Source: Fervidobacterium sp. UBA5837
GTDB taxonomy: Bacteria > Thermotogota > Thermotogae > Thermotogales > Fervidobacteriaceae
Length of the DNA: 64,000 bases
Direction: 5' to 3'
NCBI GenBank assembly: GCA_002432805.1
Contig: DJGV01000005.1
Span: forward strand, 1 to 64,000
Part shown: positions 42,386 through 51,128 of the stretch, piece by piece
Layout of the letters: every line of letters starts with the position of its first letter
Position numbering within the stretch: position 1 is the stretch's first letter
The notes under the pieces: generated by a model
What the model saw: the letters and a program-made list of their open reading frames with translations, nothing else
What the model was told of the DNA's origin: nothing
The model's database searches: none
Position numbers and translations under genes: made by a program

Positions 42386-43384
42386 TTGAAGAAGTTCTTT
42401 AGTCTCCTAATCACAACAGGGAGAATATCTCTCCCTGTTGTTTTCGTTGTAGTTTTTTTCATAAATCTTTCGATAGGTATTGTAAACGTAAGTCCGTGGA
42501 AAATGTTTGAACTCTTGTTTCAAGATTCAACTGAAAAGTTCATGATTTGGAATTTGAGGTTTCCGCGTGTACTGATGTCAACCCTCACGGGAATGGCATT
42601 GGGATTAGTTGGGAACATATTTCAAGCGATCATGAAAAATCCGCTCGTAGACCCTTATCTTATTGGCACATCTGCTGGTGCGAGTTTCGGTGCGCTGCTC
42701 GGAATATACTTCTTGGTCAATTCAATCACATTTGTCAGTGTGCCGGTTCTAAGCTTCACATTTGCAATCATCGCATCATTACTTACTGTAATACTTGCAA
42801 GAAGAAATGGTATCATTCCAGTCGTACATTTGGTACTCAGTGGTGTGCTGGTGAATACGCTATTTTCCTCAGCGAGCATGTTACTTTTGAACCTTGCAAA
42901 TAGAACACTCGTCAATGGGAACGTATGGTTATTTGGAACATTCTCAGGCATAACGTTGAAAGACATCCCACTTCCTGCCATCTCACTAATCATACTCGTA
43001 ATCTCTGCATTTCTATTCAGTTCCAAATTGGACGTAATGACGTTGGGCGAGAAGGAAGCAAAGAGTTTGGGAGTAAATGTAGAAGGCCTAAAGTGGTTCT
43101 TTTACCTTCTTGGCGCATTCACCACTGCAGCATTTGTATCGAAAACCGGAATCATAGGCTTTGTCGGATTGGTTGTTCCACACATGGCGAGAATGCTCGC
43201 AGGACCAAAGCACAGAAACAACATCGCAGCAACACTACTCATAGGTGGTATACTCCTATCTGTATGTGACACACTTGCAAGAACACTCCTCAATCCCATC
43301 GAGATCCCCGTCGGTATAATCACTTCTTTCATAGGTGCACCATTCATGTTCATCTTAATGAAAATGCAAGACTCTCCCAAATAA
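42386..43384 (+). CDS. btuC: Cobalamin ABC transporter permease (BtuC/FecCD type)
   Basis: The 332-residue, about ten-helix permease shows FecCD-family signatures: RFPRVLMSTLTGMALGLVGNIFQAIMKNPLVDPYLIGTSAGASFGALLG, LSGVLVNTLFSSASMLLL, NVWLFGTFSG, GEKEAKSLGVNVE, and GIIGFVGLVVPHMARMLAGPKHR (the EAA-like coupling region). The TTG start follows the btuF stop immediately, with GGAGG 7 bases before. No btuD ATPase gene follows; the next 400 bases carry no ABC-type reading frame, so the ATPase must be supplied from elsewhere or the operon has lost it. Confidence 0.9.
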   Translation: MKKFFSLLITTGRISLPVVFVVVFFINLSIGIVNVSPWKMFELLFQDSTEKFMIWNLRFPRVLMSTLTGMALGLVGNIFQAIMKNPLVDPYLIGTSAGASFGALLGIYFLVNSITFVSVPVLSFTFAIIASLLTVILARRNGIIPVVHLVLSGVLVNTLFSSASMLLLNLANRTLVNGNVWLFGTFSGITLKDIPLPAISLIILVISAFLFSSKLDVMTLGEKEAKSLGVNVEGLKWFFYLLGAFTTAAFVSKTGIIGFVGLVVPHMARMLAGPKHRNNIAATLLIGGILLSVCDTLARTLLNPIEIPVGIITSFIGAPFMFILMKMQDSPK

Positions 43385-43432
43385 TGCTTACCTTACTGGC
43401 TGCCTGAGACAAATTGATAGATTTTGCGAAGC

Positions 43433-43462
43433 TTGATGCAATTTCTTACAAAATGGTATGAT
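43433..43462 (+). promoter_or_regulatory. Promoter for the lipoprotein gene
   Basis: TTGATG (43433-43438), 18-base spacer and TATGAT (43457-43462). A 7-bp hairpin (43472-43489) follows at about +4. The region 43385-43790 (406 bases) has no recognised gene; it holds this promoter, the hairpin, an inverted repeat and an in-frame open stretch discussed as a finding. Confidence 0.45.
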
Positions 43463-43471
43463 AAGCGCAGA

Positions 43472-43489
43472 ACTCTTAAAAATAAGAGT
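43472..43489. promoter_or_regulatory. Perfect 7-bp inverted repeat at the transcription start
   Basis: ACTCTTA (43472-43478), AAAA, TAAGAGT (43483-43489). Its position directly after the -10 box fits an operator or a leader hairpin. Confidence 0.4.
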
Positions 43490-43645
43490 GAACGTATTGT
43501 TGTCATGCATGGTCTAAATAACTTGTTGCTATTGAAAGTATGTACCAAGTGGAACTTTTTGATTTTCAGAGTACCAAATCTGCGGGGATAGTGAAAGTAC
43601 GTATTACTGAGTCTTAAGCAAGATATTGGTTCCGAGAATTTTGAG

Positions 43646-43700
43646 TTCAACCATGAAAACCCCAGAAAAAACAAGAAATATCAACGGGCACATGGTTGAA
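43646..43700. repeat. 10-bp inverted repeat in the lipoprotein leader
   Basis: TTCAACCATG (43646-43655) and its exact complement CATGGTTGAA (43691-43700), 35 bases apart, can form a large hairpin about 90 bases before the lipoprotein start. Confidence 0.6.
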
Positions 43701-43790
43701 TATACACAATGCGGTGATCTGTCCATAAGTTGGTGGAAAGTTGCAGAACGTGGTGACATGTTACAAAAAAAACTTAAAGAGGTGAACGAA

Positions 43791-45014
43791 ATGAAGCGAA
43801 GGTGGATGTACGTTATTTTGACAACGTTTTTTGCGGTCTTTCTTTTATACTCTTGCCTCCCTCCGACGATAAACAGCAAAGAAGTGACCATTGTTGTTGA
43901 CAGACTAGGAGTTAACAGAAATGCGACACTCATTTTGGCACAAGATGGATTTAATGGCGAGTGGAAAGAGCTCACAGGAACTGGAGGCACTTACAAATTT
44001 ACAGTGAGTGACCCAAATGGTGTGTACTCGGTAGCTGCGGTTGATGACCCTAATCCTGATTATGAACCACAAATACAACTTTTCCACAGTACGTTGGCAG
44101 AGGCAAGGACGATTAACCTTGAACTTTGGACCGCTGACTCAGATTTTGCAACTCTGACGGTAAACGTTCCAACACCATATGCTACGTCAAACATCAGTGT
44201 CTTCTTTCTGGAACACCACGCTCCCAATCGCCAGCTGGATAGCGCCTCAGTATCTTTACAAATGCCAAAAGGGAAGAGCACGCTTGTGGCTGTTATATCT
44301 GACCCAGTTTCTTGGTCGCCATTAAAAGTCTACATAAAGAGAGATTTTAATTTCCAAGCTAGCGGCTCTTTGAACATACCTTCAAGTGGTTTGATAGATC
44401 CGGGAGAGCTTATAGGTACAGATGAGGATAATCACATTTATTATTCTTGGGTGCAAGACAAGACTCTGGTTCCGGCACATCTGAGCTGGGATATGAAAAT
44501 TCCGGAAGATATGATGATCAGTACAGACAAGTACCTGGCAGAACATTTCAGTGGGAAAGAAGACATCTATATTAGCTGGTGGAAAGTTACAAGGGATGTG
44601 CCTGTTACTATTAAAGCGGGTGTAACGAACTTGGAACCAGCGACCAGTACAATTAGCGCTACGGATGTAGATAATGATCTGCCAAAGGTAACATTTGAAC
44701 CGTATGTAAGCACAATATCCGACTATAGCACAAGATACTACACTTTTGATATCTCTAAGAAAGTTACGATTGGAGATTATACAAACCTGAGCCCAACCCA
44801 TATAATAACGGTGACGCCGGGATATTTAGCAGCGGCCAGCAGTGTTTACATGTTTCCAGATATAACATTAGCAAGTTGGGTGGATGAATACAAACCTACT
44901 GCCGATTACGTGATATGGGGCGTTGATATATGTCTATCACCGAACACGATAGACGAAATGAATTCGCTCAAGCTTGGGAGTGAGTGGACAATTTTCTATT
45001 CACACTTGGATTGA
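43791..45014 (+). CDS. Secreted lipoprotein with beta-rich domains, function unknown
   Basis: I do not recognise a family. From the ATG at 43791 (GAGGTG 6 bases before) the product has 407 residues and a lipoprotein signal: MKRRWMYVILTTFFAVFLLYSC, with LLYSC as lipobox. The mature part starts with a beta-sandwich-like region (EVTIVVDRLGVNRNATLILAQDGFNGEWKELTGTGGTYKFTV) that resembles cohesin/FN3-like or starch-binding folds, followed by more beta-rich segments with many Asp, Thr and Tyr. The motif SWWKV occurs once in the mature protein (~320 residues into the open frame) and again in the open leader upstream, in the same frame. A hairpin terminator follows. It is probably exported to the cell surface. 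Confidence 0.68.
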   Translation: MKRRWMYVILTTFFAVFLLYSCLPPTINSKEVTIVVDRLGVNRNATLILAQDGFNGEWKELTGTGGTYKFTVSDPNGVYSVAAVDDPNPDYEPQIQLFHSTLAEARTINLELWTADSDFATLTVNVPTPYATSNISVFFLEHHAPNRQLDSASVSLQMPKGKSTLVAVISDPVSWSPLKVYIKRDFNFQASGSLNIPSSGLIDPGELIGTDEDNHIYYSWVQDKTLVPAHLSWDMKIPEDMMISTDKYLAEHFSGKEDIYISWWKVTRDVPVTIKAGVTNLEPATSTISATDVDNDLPKVTFEPYVSTISDYSTRYYTFDISKKVTIGDYTNLSPTHIITVTPGYLAAASSVYMFPDITLASWVDEYKPTADYVIWGVDICLSPNTIDEMNSLKLGSEWTIFYSHLD

Positions 45015-45085
45015 TAAATTATCAATAATTATCAATATTGAGTACCGACGATTCGCAATATGGATAGTCTAGTTGCAGAAGTTAC

Positions 45086-45117
45086 AAAACCGAGGGCTTA
45101 AAGTCCTCGGTTTTGTT
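45086..45117 (+). terminator. Rho-independent terminator after the lipoprotein gene
   Basis: AAAACCGAGG (45086-45095) pairs with CCTCGGTTTT (45105-45114), with the inner GCTT/AAGT closing further; TTTTGTTT follows. Confidence 0.85.
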
Positions 45118-45234
45118 TATAATAACTGCCTCTACCCATCTCTGCCTTTTCAAATCTACCTTTTCAAAAATCGCACTAGGTATCCCTTCTTAATTTTTTC
45201 TTTTCTTACAATTCACTTTTGTAACAGTATATTC

Positions 45235-45243
45235 TGATATAAT
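45235..45243 (+). promoter_or_regulatory. Extended -10 promoter of the ABC cluster
   Basis: TGATATAAT (45235-45243) is a TGnTATAAT extended -10; no good -35. The interval 45015-45317 (303 bases) otherwise holds only AT-rich repeats (AATTATCAAT twice), the terminator at 45086 and no gene. Confidence 0.45.
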
Positions 45244-45317
45244 TCAATGTGATTATGTAAAACACTGTGTTTGATTAGACATTTATTCGATTCATCACAT
45301 ATTGAGGGGTGATTGCC

Positions 45318-46070
45318 TTGGTACAAGTGAATAATATCTCAAAGTCATTTGTCAACAGAAAGAAGAAAAGGATCGAGGCGGTTAAGAATGTCTCTTTTGA
45401 ATGTCGTTCGGGCGAGATATATGGTTTGCTCGGTCCAAATGGTGCTGGGAAGACGACGACGTTGAGGGTTATAGCAACTCTTCTTAAACCTGATAGCGGA
45501 TCTGTGATGGTAAACGGTTTGGATAATCAAAAAGAGCCAGACAAGGTGAGGGCAATGATAGGCTTTCTCACAAGTGATATGAAGGTATCCGGAAATCTCA
45601 CTGGCAGGGAATTTTTGAAGTTTTTTGGTCAGTTGAACCATTTGCCAGACGAGAAGATAGAAGAGCGTACGAAGATGCTTGTGGAGATGCTCGAAATGGC
45701 GGACTTCATAGATAGATCTCCTAACAAGCTTTCAAGTGGTATGAAGCAAAAATTATCGATTGCGATAAGTCTCATCCATGACCCACAAGTTATAATATTT
45801 GATGAACCTACGAACGGACTGGATATATTTGCATCGAAGGTTGTGACAGATTTTCTGAAAGAGATGAAAAGGCAACAGAAGACGATTATCATTTCCACAC
45901 ATATAATGTCCGTTGCTGAAAAACTCTGTGACCAACTAGGCTTGATATTCAATGGCCAACTGGTAGAAAACGATACGATAGAGAATATTTTGAAGAAACA
46001 CGAAGCTGCAGAGATAGAAGATGTCTTTTTTGCCTATGCAAATTCGATGGGAGTGATCCAAAGTGCTTAA
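45318..46070 (+). CDS. ABC transporter ATP-binding protein (NatA-like)
   Basis: The 250-residue ATPase belongs to the ABC-2 exporter group. It has Walker A GPNGAGKTT, the signature LSSGMKQKLS, Walker B VIIFDEPTNGLD and the switch His in IISTHIM. The closest well-known relative in build is NatA, the ATPase of the NatAB sodium exporter. The TTG at 45318 follows GAGGGGTG by 6 bases. It overlaps the next permease gene by eight bases, so the pair forms one transporter. The substrate is not evident. Confidence 0.88.
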   Translation: MVQVNNISKSFVNRKKKRIEAVKNVSFECRSGEIYGLLGPNGAGKTTTLRVIATLLKPDSGSVMVNGLDNQKEPDKVRAMIGFLTSDMKVSGNLTGREFLKFFGQLNHLPDEKIEERTKMLVEMLEMADFIDRSPNKLSSGMKQKLSIAISLIHDPQVIIFDEPTNGLDIFASKVVTDFLKEMKRQQKTIIISTHIMSVAEKLCDQLGLIFNGQLVENDTIENILKKHEAAEIEDVFFAYANSMGVIQSA

Positions 46071-47283
46071 AGATGCATTGATAATAATGACAAAAGAATT
46101 GAAAAACATATTTAGAGATAAACGCACGATATTTGCCACGATTGTACTTCCACTTGTGTTGTTTCCTGTCATGTTTGGCATAATTGGGCTCATAACAAAG
46201 GCAAATGAAGAGGCAAAAGCAAAGGCCGAATATACGGTGTATATCGAAAGCACTTTGTCGAAGCCTGACGAGCTGACAAAGGTTATAGATGAAATCCATG
46301 GAGTTGGTAATTTTGAGATCATAAACGGGAAAATCGATGAAGAGGTTATAGAATCCGGTTCTACCACTGTCGGTTTGAAGGTAGGAAAGAATGGTGATGT
46401 TTTCATTGCCACAGTGGTGTACAACTCGATGAAAGAAAAGAGCACGTACGCAGCACAAAAGATTCGGGAAGCATTGATGAATTTGAATGGTAAACTCGTT
46501 TCAGCAGAACTTGTATCAAGAGGTATAAATCCAGAAGAGTTGAACTTTGTGCAGATAAATGATACGGTTGTTGGCGTATCAGCAGAGAATGGTAATGTGG
46601 AAGAAGCAAAGGCAAAAGGGCAATTCACACAGATGCTTGCAATGCTTGTACCATATTTCTTGCTTCTCTACATCTTTGCAGGTTCGATGGGACTGGGAAT
46701 TGACACAACTGCTGGTGAGAAGGAACGTGGAAGTTTGTCCATATTGCTTGTCAATCAAGTTTCAAGAACATCTATTGCACTTGGGAAAATACTATATCTC
46801 ATGCTCATGTCGATACTTACATCTGTCTTGAACTTGGTCGGACTTATCATCGGGCTGTATCTCCAAATGTCATTCTTAGGTGAGGGAAACATGCCGTTTT
46901 CTGTAGAGCTTGACGCAATTGGTTATCTCCTATTGTTCATAACCGTCATATTGCTCGCATTGATCTCATCAGGTATCATAATCTTCGTCGGAATTCTTGC
47001 AAGGAGTGTGAAAGAGGCAAGTGGGTATATCACTCCTATATACATGATTGTACTTCTCTTTGGCATCTCAACGATGCAGTCGGAAGGCAGCAAGGCGTTT
47101 TACTACTATGCAATTCCATTCATAAACGTAATTTTCACTATGAAGGATATATTCATTGGAACATTTTCCGTCGCAAATTTCTCAACTATGCTGATTGTTA
47201 ATGGTGCGTTGGTTGTGCTGTTTGTGTACTTAACTGCGAAGATTTTCAATTCAGAGAAAGTTCTCGAAGTAACCGTTGAATAG
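46063..47283 (+). CDS. ABC-2 type permease (NatB-like)
   Basis: The 406-residue permease has one N-terminal membrane helix (TIFATIVLPLVLFPVMFGIIGLI), a long extracytoplasmic domain of about 170 residues, then five to six helices (MLAMLVPYFLLLYIFAGSMGLGID, ILYLMLMSILTSVLNLVGLIIGLYL and others). The IDTTAGEKERGSLSILL segment is the coupling-helix signature of NatB/ABC-2 permeases. The GTG start at 46063 is behind GGGAG. It pairs with the overlapping upstream ATPase. Na+ or a toxic compound may be exported, but this is only by analogy with NatAB. Confidence 0.85.
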   Translation: MLKDALIIMTKELKNIFRDKRTIFATIVLPLVLFPVMFGIIGLITKANEEAKAKAEYTVYIESTLSKPDELTKVIDEIHGVGNFEIINGKIDEEVIESGSTTVGLKVGKNGDVFIATVVYNSMKEKSTYAAQKIREALMNLNGKLVSAELVSRGINPEELNFVQINDTVVGVSAENGNVEEAKAKGQFTQMLAMLVPYFLLLYIFAGSMGLGIDTTAGEKERGSLSILLVNQVSRTSIALGKILYLMLMSILTSVLNLVGLIIGLYLQMSFLGEGNMPFSVELDAIGYLLLFITVILLALISSGIIIFVGILARSVKEASGYITPIYMIVLLFGISTMQSEGSKAFYYYAIPFINVIFTMKDIFIGTFSVANFSTMLIVNGALVVLFVYLTAKIFNSEKVLEVTVE

Positions 47284-47330
47284 TTTTTTAAGTTCTGTGA
47301 GATTTCAATAAGACTATAGGGGGAATCCGG

Positions 47331-48071
47331 ATGATAAGGTCAGTTGGACTTACGAAGAAGTTCGGTGATTTCATTGCCGTAGATAATATCAATCTGAACG
47401 TAAATCAAGGTGAGGTCTTTGGCTTTCTCGGTCCAAACGGTGCTGGCAAGACGACGACGATAAAGATGCTCACAGGCACATTGAGACCAACATCAGGAAG
47501 CATTGAAATATTGGGAATGGATATGAAGAACCGCGCAATAGAGATAAAGAGAAGAATGGGTGTTGCACCTGACGAACCTAAGATATACGAACATCTGAAA
47601 GGATACGAGTTTTTGGAATTCATCATGTCGATATACAAACTCGATAAAGCAGAAACGAAGGTCAAGATAGAAGAACTCTGCGATGCTTTCGAGATAGATT
47701 ATCTGGACAAACTTGCTGGTGAGATGTCGCACGGTATGAGGCAGAAGCTGATGCTCATATCTGTGCTCATGAGAAAACCGGAAGTGCTCTTTTTAGATGA
47801 GCCTACGGTTGGACTGGATGCAAAGAGTGCAAAGATACTCAAAGAACTACTCATAAAATATGCAAGGGAAGGTACAACGGTCTTCATGACTACGCATATT
47901 TTGGAGATTGCAGAGAAGATGTGTGACAGGGTTGCGATTATAAACAGGGGGCAGATTATAGCAGAGGCATCCGTGAGTGATTTGAAACAAAAGTATCAAG
48001 CATCTTTGGAAGATATATTCTTAGCGCTCACTGCAACGAACGATATAAAAGATATAGTCGACAGTTTGTGA
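47331..48071 (+). CDS. ABC transporter ATP-binding protein (second system)
   Basis: The 246-residue ATPase shows Walker A GPNGAGKTT, signature MSHGMRQKLM, Walker B VLFLDEPTVGLD and switch MTTHILE. It resembles the upstream NatA-like ATPase but is a separate gene with its own GGGGG ribosome binding site, 47 bases after the NatB-like gene. It is followed after 17 bases by a large permease, so the two genes form a second exporter co-transcribed with the first. Confidence 0.88.
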   Translation: MIRSVGLTKKFGDFIAVDNINLNVNQGEVFGFLGPNGAGKTTTIKMLTGTLRPTSGSIEILGMDMKNRAIEIKRRMGVAPDEPKIYEHLKGYEFLEFIMSIYKLDKAETKVKIEELCDAFEIDYLDKLAGEMSHGMRQKLMLISVLMRKPEVLFLDEPTVGLDAKSAKILKELLIKYAREGTTVFMTTHILEIAEKMCDRVAIINRGQIIAEASVSDLKQKYQASLEDIFLALTATNDIKDIVDSL

Positions 48072-48088
48072 GAGCGTGGTGTTAATGT

Positions 48089-49645
48089 ATGAGAGAACTC
48101 TCTATATTATTGAGATATTTAGGATTTTCGATCTTTCAGGAAACTAATCAAACAACTCAAACATCCTCGAGAAGATTTAGACGACGAGATAGTGAAAAAA
48201 AAGGTACAAGGAATAGAGCCATGCAGTACATAACTATACTGCTTCTCAGTAGTCTACCTATGGCTATCTTCGTGTTCTATTCAAACTACAGGGTGTATGT
48301 TACACTTGCAAGATTTCCTCAGGTAGCAGGCATATTTTTCAATACAACGATTAGCATGTTTTCATTATTTTACATAGTTGGATTCGTGGGTACGGGTATG
48401 TACTCGTTCTCAAGAACAGATGAGATAGAATTGTTACTCACGCTACCGATTAAGACATCGACGTTGACGATATATAGTCTTTTAATATCTCTGAGCAGTC
48501 AACTTTTCACGTTGTCATTTTTCGTTGGTTCCGCGCTTGGTTACATGTTTGGTGTGCATGTACCAGCACTTCCGTTCATACTGAGGACTCTGCTTCAGTT
48601 GTACTTCATAACATCGCTTTCGGCACTGTTTTCCGTTCTCGGTGGTGGATTGAGTTCTAAGAGTGTGGTCAGAAAACTAAACGTCTTCATGACACTTGCT
48701 TTGGTTTTCGTTTACTTTGGTTTTACGTATGTCCAAGGCATCAACGTTGAGGAACTCGGTAATAATGCAAATATTGCAAGGTGGTTATCATTTACAAATT
48801 CCAAGTATAACCTGCTTTCTTGGGCCTATTCAGATGATGTGTTATTTGTTGTTTTGGCTGTCGTTCTATCCATTTTAGCTACCGTTTTGTTCTGGTACAT
48901 GTCAGGTAAAGTGGCATTTGAGAATACTCAAAGAAAATATAAGAAGCAGAATTCAGAGGTTATTAAGAAACAATCTTACGCATCGTTTTTAGGTGGATTT
49001 CTTTGGAAAGACCTCAAATTGCTTGTAAGGAATGAGCAGTTCATATTCTTGCTCCTCTATCCATTCATCTTTGGTATATTCATGATGTTTGTATCGCCAT
49101 CATCGCTGAGTTCCATAATGCCGTTCATCGTTATAGCGGTCTTCTATTGTGCGATGGAGGCTGGTATGCTAACTTCAAGTGAGATGCAATCGAAAGAATT
49201 ATTTCTAACGCTTCCAGTGACAAAGAGCACGATGATATTGCCAAAGGTAACTGTCCCCGTGCTAATAAACATAGCACTCTTCCTTTTGGTGGATATCGTA
49301 GCACTGATAATGAATAAATTCGACAAGGTAGCGCTCATATTCATTCCCATATCGATACTACTCTTTGCGTTGAGTGCGTTCATAGGTGCGTACTACAGCA
49401 TCGCAAAGCCGGGGAAGGCAAAGAGGCAACCATTTTCAAATATTGCTACATTCATCATAGAAGGAATCACAATTGGGCTTGCCTTTGCAATACTCTTCCC
49501 GATTACGATGCTCTTTGAAACGCAAAACTTGAAAGAATGGCAAGTGTTGACATGCTGGCTTGTTATGATAGGTTCTATAGTAGTCTCAATTTTGCTTAGC
49601 TACTCCTACTATAGAAAACTCAAGAAAGTTATTGAAATGGAATGA
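48089..49645 (+). CDS. ABC-2 type permease (second system)
   Basis: This 518-residue membrane protein has about twelve hydrophobic segments in two halves. The first half contains YSFSRTDEIELLLTLPIKTSTL, and the second repeats the pattern as LTSSEMQSKELFLTLPVTKSTMILPK. The recurring LLTLP(I/V)(K/T) motif after an ELxL segment is typical of ABC-2 permeases with two fused halves. The N-terminus is basic (SSRRFRRRDSEKKGTRNR) and cytoplasmic. It is paired with the ATPase just upstream. The substrate is unknown; antimicrobial peptide or ion export are possibilities. Confidence 0.78.
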   Translation: MRELSILLRYLGFSIFQETNQTTQTSSRRFRRRDSEKKGTRNRAMQYITILLLSSLPMAIFVFYSNYRVYVTLARFPQVAGIFFNTTISMFSLFYIVGFVGTGMYSFSRTDEIELLLTLPIKTSTLTIYSLLISLSSQLFTLSFFVGSALGYMFGVHVPALPFILRTLLQLYFITSLSALFSVLGGGLSSKSVVRKLNVFMTLALVFVYFGFTYVQGINVEELGNNANIARWLSFTNSKYNLLSWAYSDDVLFVVLAVVLSILATVLFWYMSGKVAFENTQRKYKKQNSEVIKKQSYASFLGGFLWKDLKLLVRNEQFIFLLLYPFIFGIFMMFVSPSSLSSIMPFIVIAVFYCAMEAGMLTSSEMQSKELFLTLPVTKSTMILPKVTVPVLINIALFLLVDIVALIMNKFDKVALIFIPISILLFALSAFIGAYYSIAKPGKAKRQPFSNIATFIIEGITIGLAFAILFPITMLFETQNLKEWQVLTCWLVMIGSIVVSILLSYSYYRKLKKVIEME

Positions 49646-49819
49646 ATTTCAATGGTCTTTGAATTGAATTGGGTAATTATACAAAAAAACAAAAATGGTT
49701 ATTTTTTCTAAGTATTTTTTAAGCAACGGGGTGTATCATAACCATGAAGATGAAAAGAGAGACAAAGCAAAGAAACGGTAAGGCCGATAAGAGGCCGTTA
49801 GACGTAGGAGGTGATTTTG

Positions 49820-50089
49820 ATGATGAGAGGACTTGGTCATTGGTATGCGTATGGTAATCCTATAGGTTCAGGTGTTATGGCAACGTTTTTATGGCTTAGG
49901 CCGATACTATATTTTGCACTGTTCATTTTAGCAGTTTACATAGTATATAGATTGTTTTTCAAAGATAGAACAGTCTTTAAAAAGCAGCCTAAGGCCTTAG
50001 AAATTCTGCAAGAAAGGTTTGCAAAAGGTGAGATAACCGAAGAAGAATACATGAAGATGAAGAGTATTTTGGAAGAGCAGAGAAAATAG
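49820..50089 (+). CDS. Small membrane protein with C-terminal SHOCT domain
   Basis: The 89-residue product has one membrane helix (PILYFALFILAVYIVYRLFF, ~30-50) and ends in a SHOCT motif, ALEILQERFAKGEITEEEYMKMKSIL, a short helical module found at the termini of many bacterial membrane proteins and thought to mediate oligomerisation. The ATG at 49820 lies 6 bases behind GGAGGTG. It is followed by a strong terminator and appears to stand alone; its role is unknown. Confidence 0.8.
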   Translation: MMRGLGHWYAYGNPIGSGVMATFLWLRPILYFALFILAVYIVYRLFFKDRTVFKKQPKALEILQERFAKGEITEEEYMKMKSILEEQRK

Positions 50090-50150
50090 AAAAATAAATA
50101 AGCAACTGTCTCGATGATTCCCAGTACCCCTTCCTCCGCCCCCGGAGCAA

Positions 50151-50180
50151 AACAAATCCCCTTAAAAAGGGGATTTGTTT
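50151..50180. terminator. Rho-independent terminator
   Basis: A 13-bp perfect stem (50151-50163 with 50167-50179), 3-base loop, followed by TGTTTC on the plus strand. Confidence 0.85.
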
Positions 50181-50195
50181 GTTTCACAATAGATA

Positions 50196-50224
50196 TTCAA
50201 AATTCTATCCAACCGTGGTAGAAT
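50196..50224 (+). promoter_or_regulatory. Possible promoter of the alpha/beta hydrolase gene
   Basis: TTCAAA (50196-50201), 17-base spacer, TAGAAT (50219-50224). The -10 is good and the -35 is weak; it lies just after the terminator and 61 bases before the start. Confidence 0.35.
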
Positions 50225-50285
50225 TCATGTATCTCAGAGTTTATAATGCATTATACAAAATTTCCAAGTTTGTGGAGGTATGGTC

Positions 50286-51056
50286 ATGGCAAAAAGCAAG
50301 AATAACAAAGGCAAAAAGTTTGTAAGACTTTTCTTGATACTTCTGATAGTGTTTGTAGCAATCGGTATAGGTTTCACCATTTGGGCATACACGCCACCTG
50401 AATTAATGCCTGAGGTAAATCAGTACTTGTCTTCTTCAATAGATGTTTCTGTTGAATTCGATAATGCAAAAGGTGATATATATTTTGTACCGAAAAGTTC
50501 TGAGAAAAATACGGGCATAATTTTCTATCCCGGTGGAAGGGTAAACTATAAATCCTACGCACCATTGCTATTCAAGCTTGCAGAAAATGGCTACTACGGG
50601 GTTATCTTGAAAGTACCGTTCAATCTTGCGTTTTTTAGGATAAGTGGTGCTCAAGATGTTTTGGAGAAGTATCCTAATGTAAAGTGGGTTGTGGCAGGAC
50701 ACTCTCTTGGTGGGGTAGCGGCAAGCGAGTATCTGTACAGTAATTCGAGCAAAGTATTTGGTTTGATACTGCTTGCTTCATATCCAGCCAAAGACATATC
50801 ACGGATCAACACACACGTTCTTGAATTGTACGGATCGCAAGATGGTGTTATGGAACCAAAAACAATTGATGAAAAGAAAGTTTTGATGCCCAAAAATACC
50901 GAATATGTATTAATAGAAGGAGGGAATCACTCTCAGTTTGGTTACTACGGTTTACAAAGTGGAGACACCGTCGCAAAGATAACAAGAGAGGAGCAACAGA
51001 GCATTATAGTATTGCACATACTGGATTTTTTAACACAACTAGAAGGAGATAAGTAA
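50286..51056 (+). CDS. Membrane-anchored alpha/beta hydrolase
   Basis: The 256-residue protein has a basic N-terminus and one membrane helix (FVRLFLILLIVFVAIGIGFTIWAY), so it is anchored with the catalytic domain outside. The hydrolase fold shows GIIFYPGGRVNYKSY (oxyanion region), the nucleophile elbow VVAGHSLGGVAASEY (Ser in GHSLG), VLELYGSQDGVM (Asp) and EGGNHSQFGYYG (His). The HSQFGYYG ending is typical of the alpha/beta-hydrolase family PF12695-like proteins. The ATG at 50286 follows GGAGG by 7 bases. Its substrate is unknown; esters or lipids are likely. Confidence 0.83.
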   Translation: MAKSKNNKGKKFVRLFLILLIVFVAIGIGFTIWAYTPPELMPEVNQYLSSSIDVSVEFDNAKGDIYFVPKSSEKNTGIIFYPGGRVNYKSYAPLLFKLAENGYYGVILKVPFNLAFFRISGAQDVLEKYPNVKWVVAGHSLGGVAASEYLYSNSSKVFGLILLASYPAKDISRINTHVLELYGSQDGVMEPKTIDEKKVLMPKNTEYVLIEGGNHSQFGYYGLQSGDTVAKITREEQQSIIVLHILDFLTQLEGDK

Positions 51057-51128
51057 TTATCTTTTAACTATCGATAAAAGGTTATATGTTACAATACTTC
51101 TGAAAGAACCTTGAGGAGGAATGCACCT

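Noticed and set aside
43626..43790. A longer start for the lipoprotein gene
   Set aside because: The extra 55 residues would bury the lipoprotein signal peptide; the ATG at 43791 has a strong ribosome binding site.
45012..45045. Direct repeat AATTATCAAT after the lipoprotein gene
   Set aside because: Two short AT-rich copies only; not enough for an array or an attachment site.
45936..46628. A 230-residue minus-strand frame opposite the NatB-like permease
   Set aside because: Mirror frame of a membrane gene; low-complexity Ser/Phe composition typical of antisense frames.
49788..49811. GGCC/GGCC hairpin-like segment before the SHOCT gene
   Set aside because: Arms do not pair continuously; no T-run and no known riboswitch core.
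49744..49857. A 37-codon reading frame (MKMKRETKQRNGK...) before and across the SHOCT gene start
   Set aside because: Its ribosome binding site is poorly spaced, it overlaps the SHOCT gene out of frame and the peptide has no recognisable features; probably the leader of that gene.
51047..51062. AGATAA/TTATCT palindrome after the hydrolase gene
   Set aside because: Only A/T-rich 6-bp arms; too weak for a terminator and not linked to a promoter.
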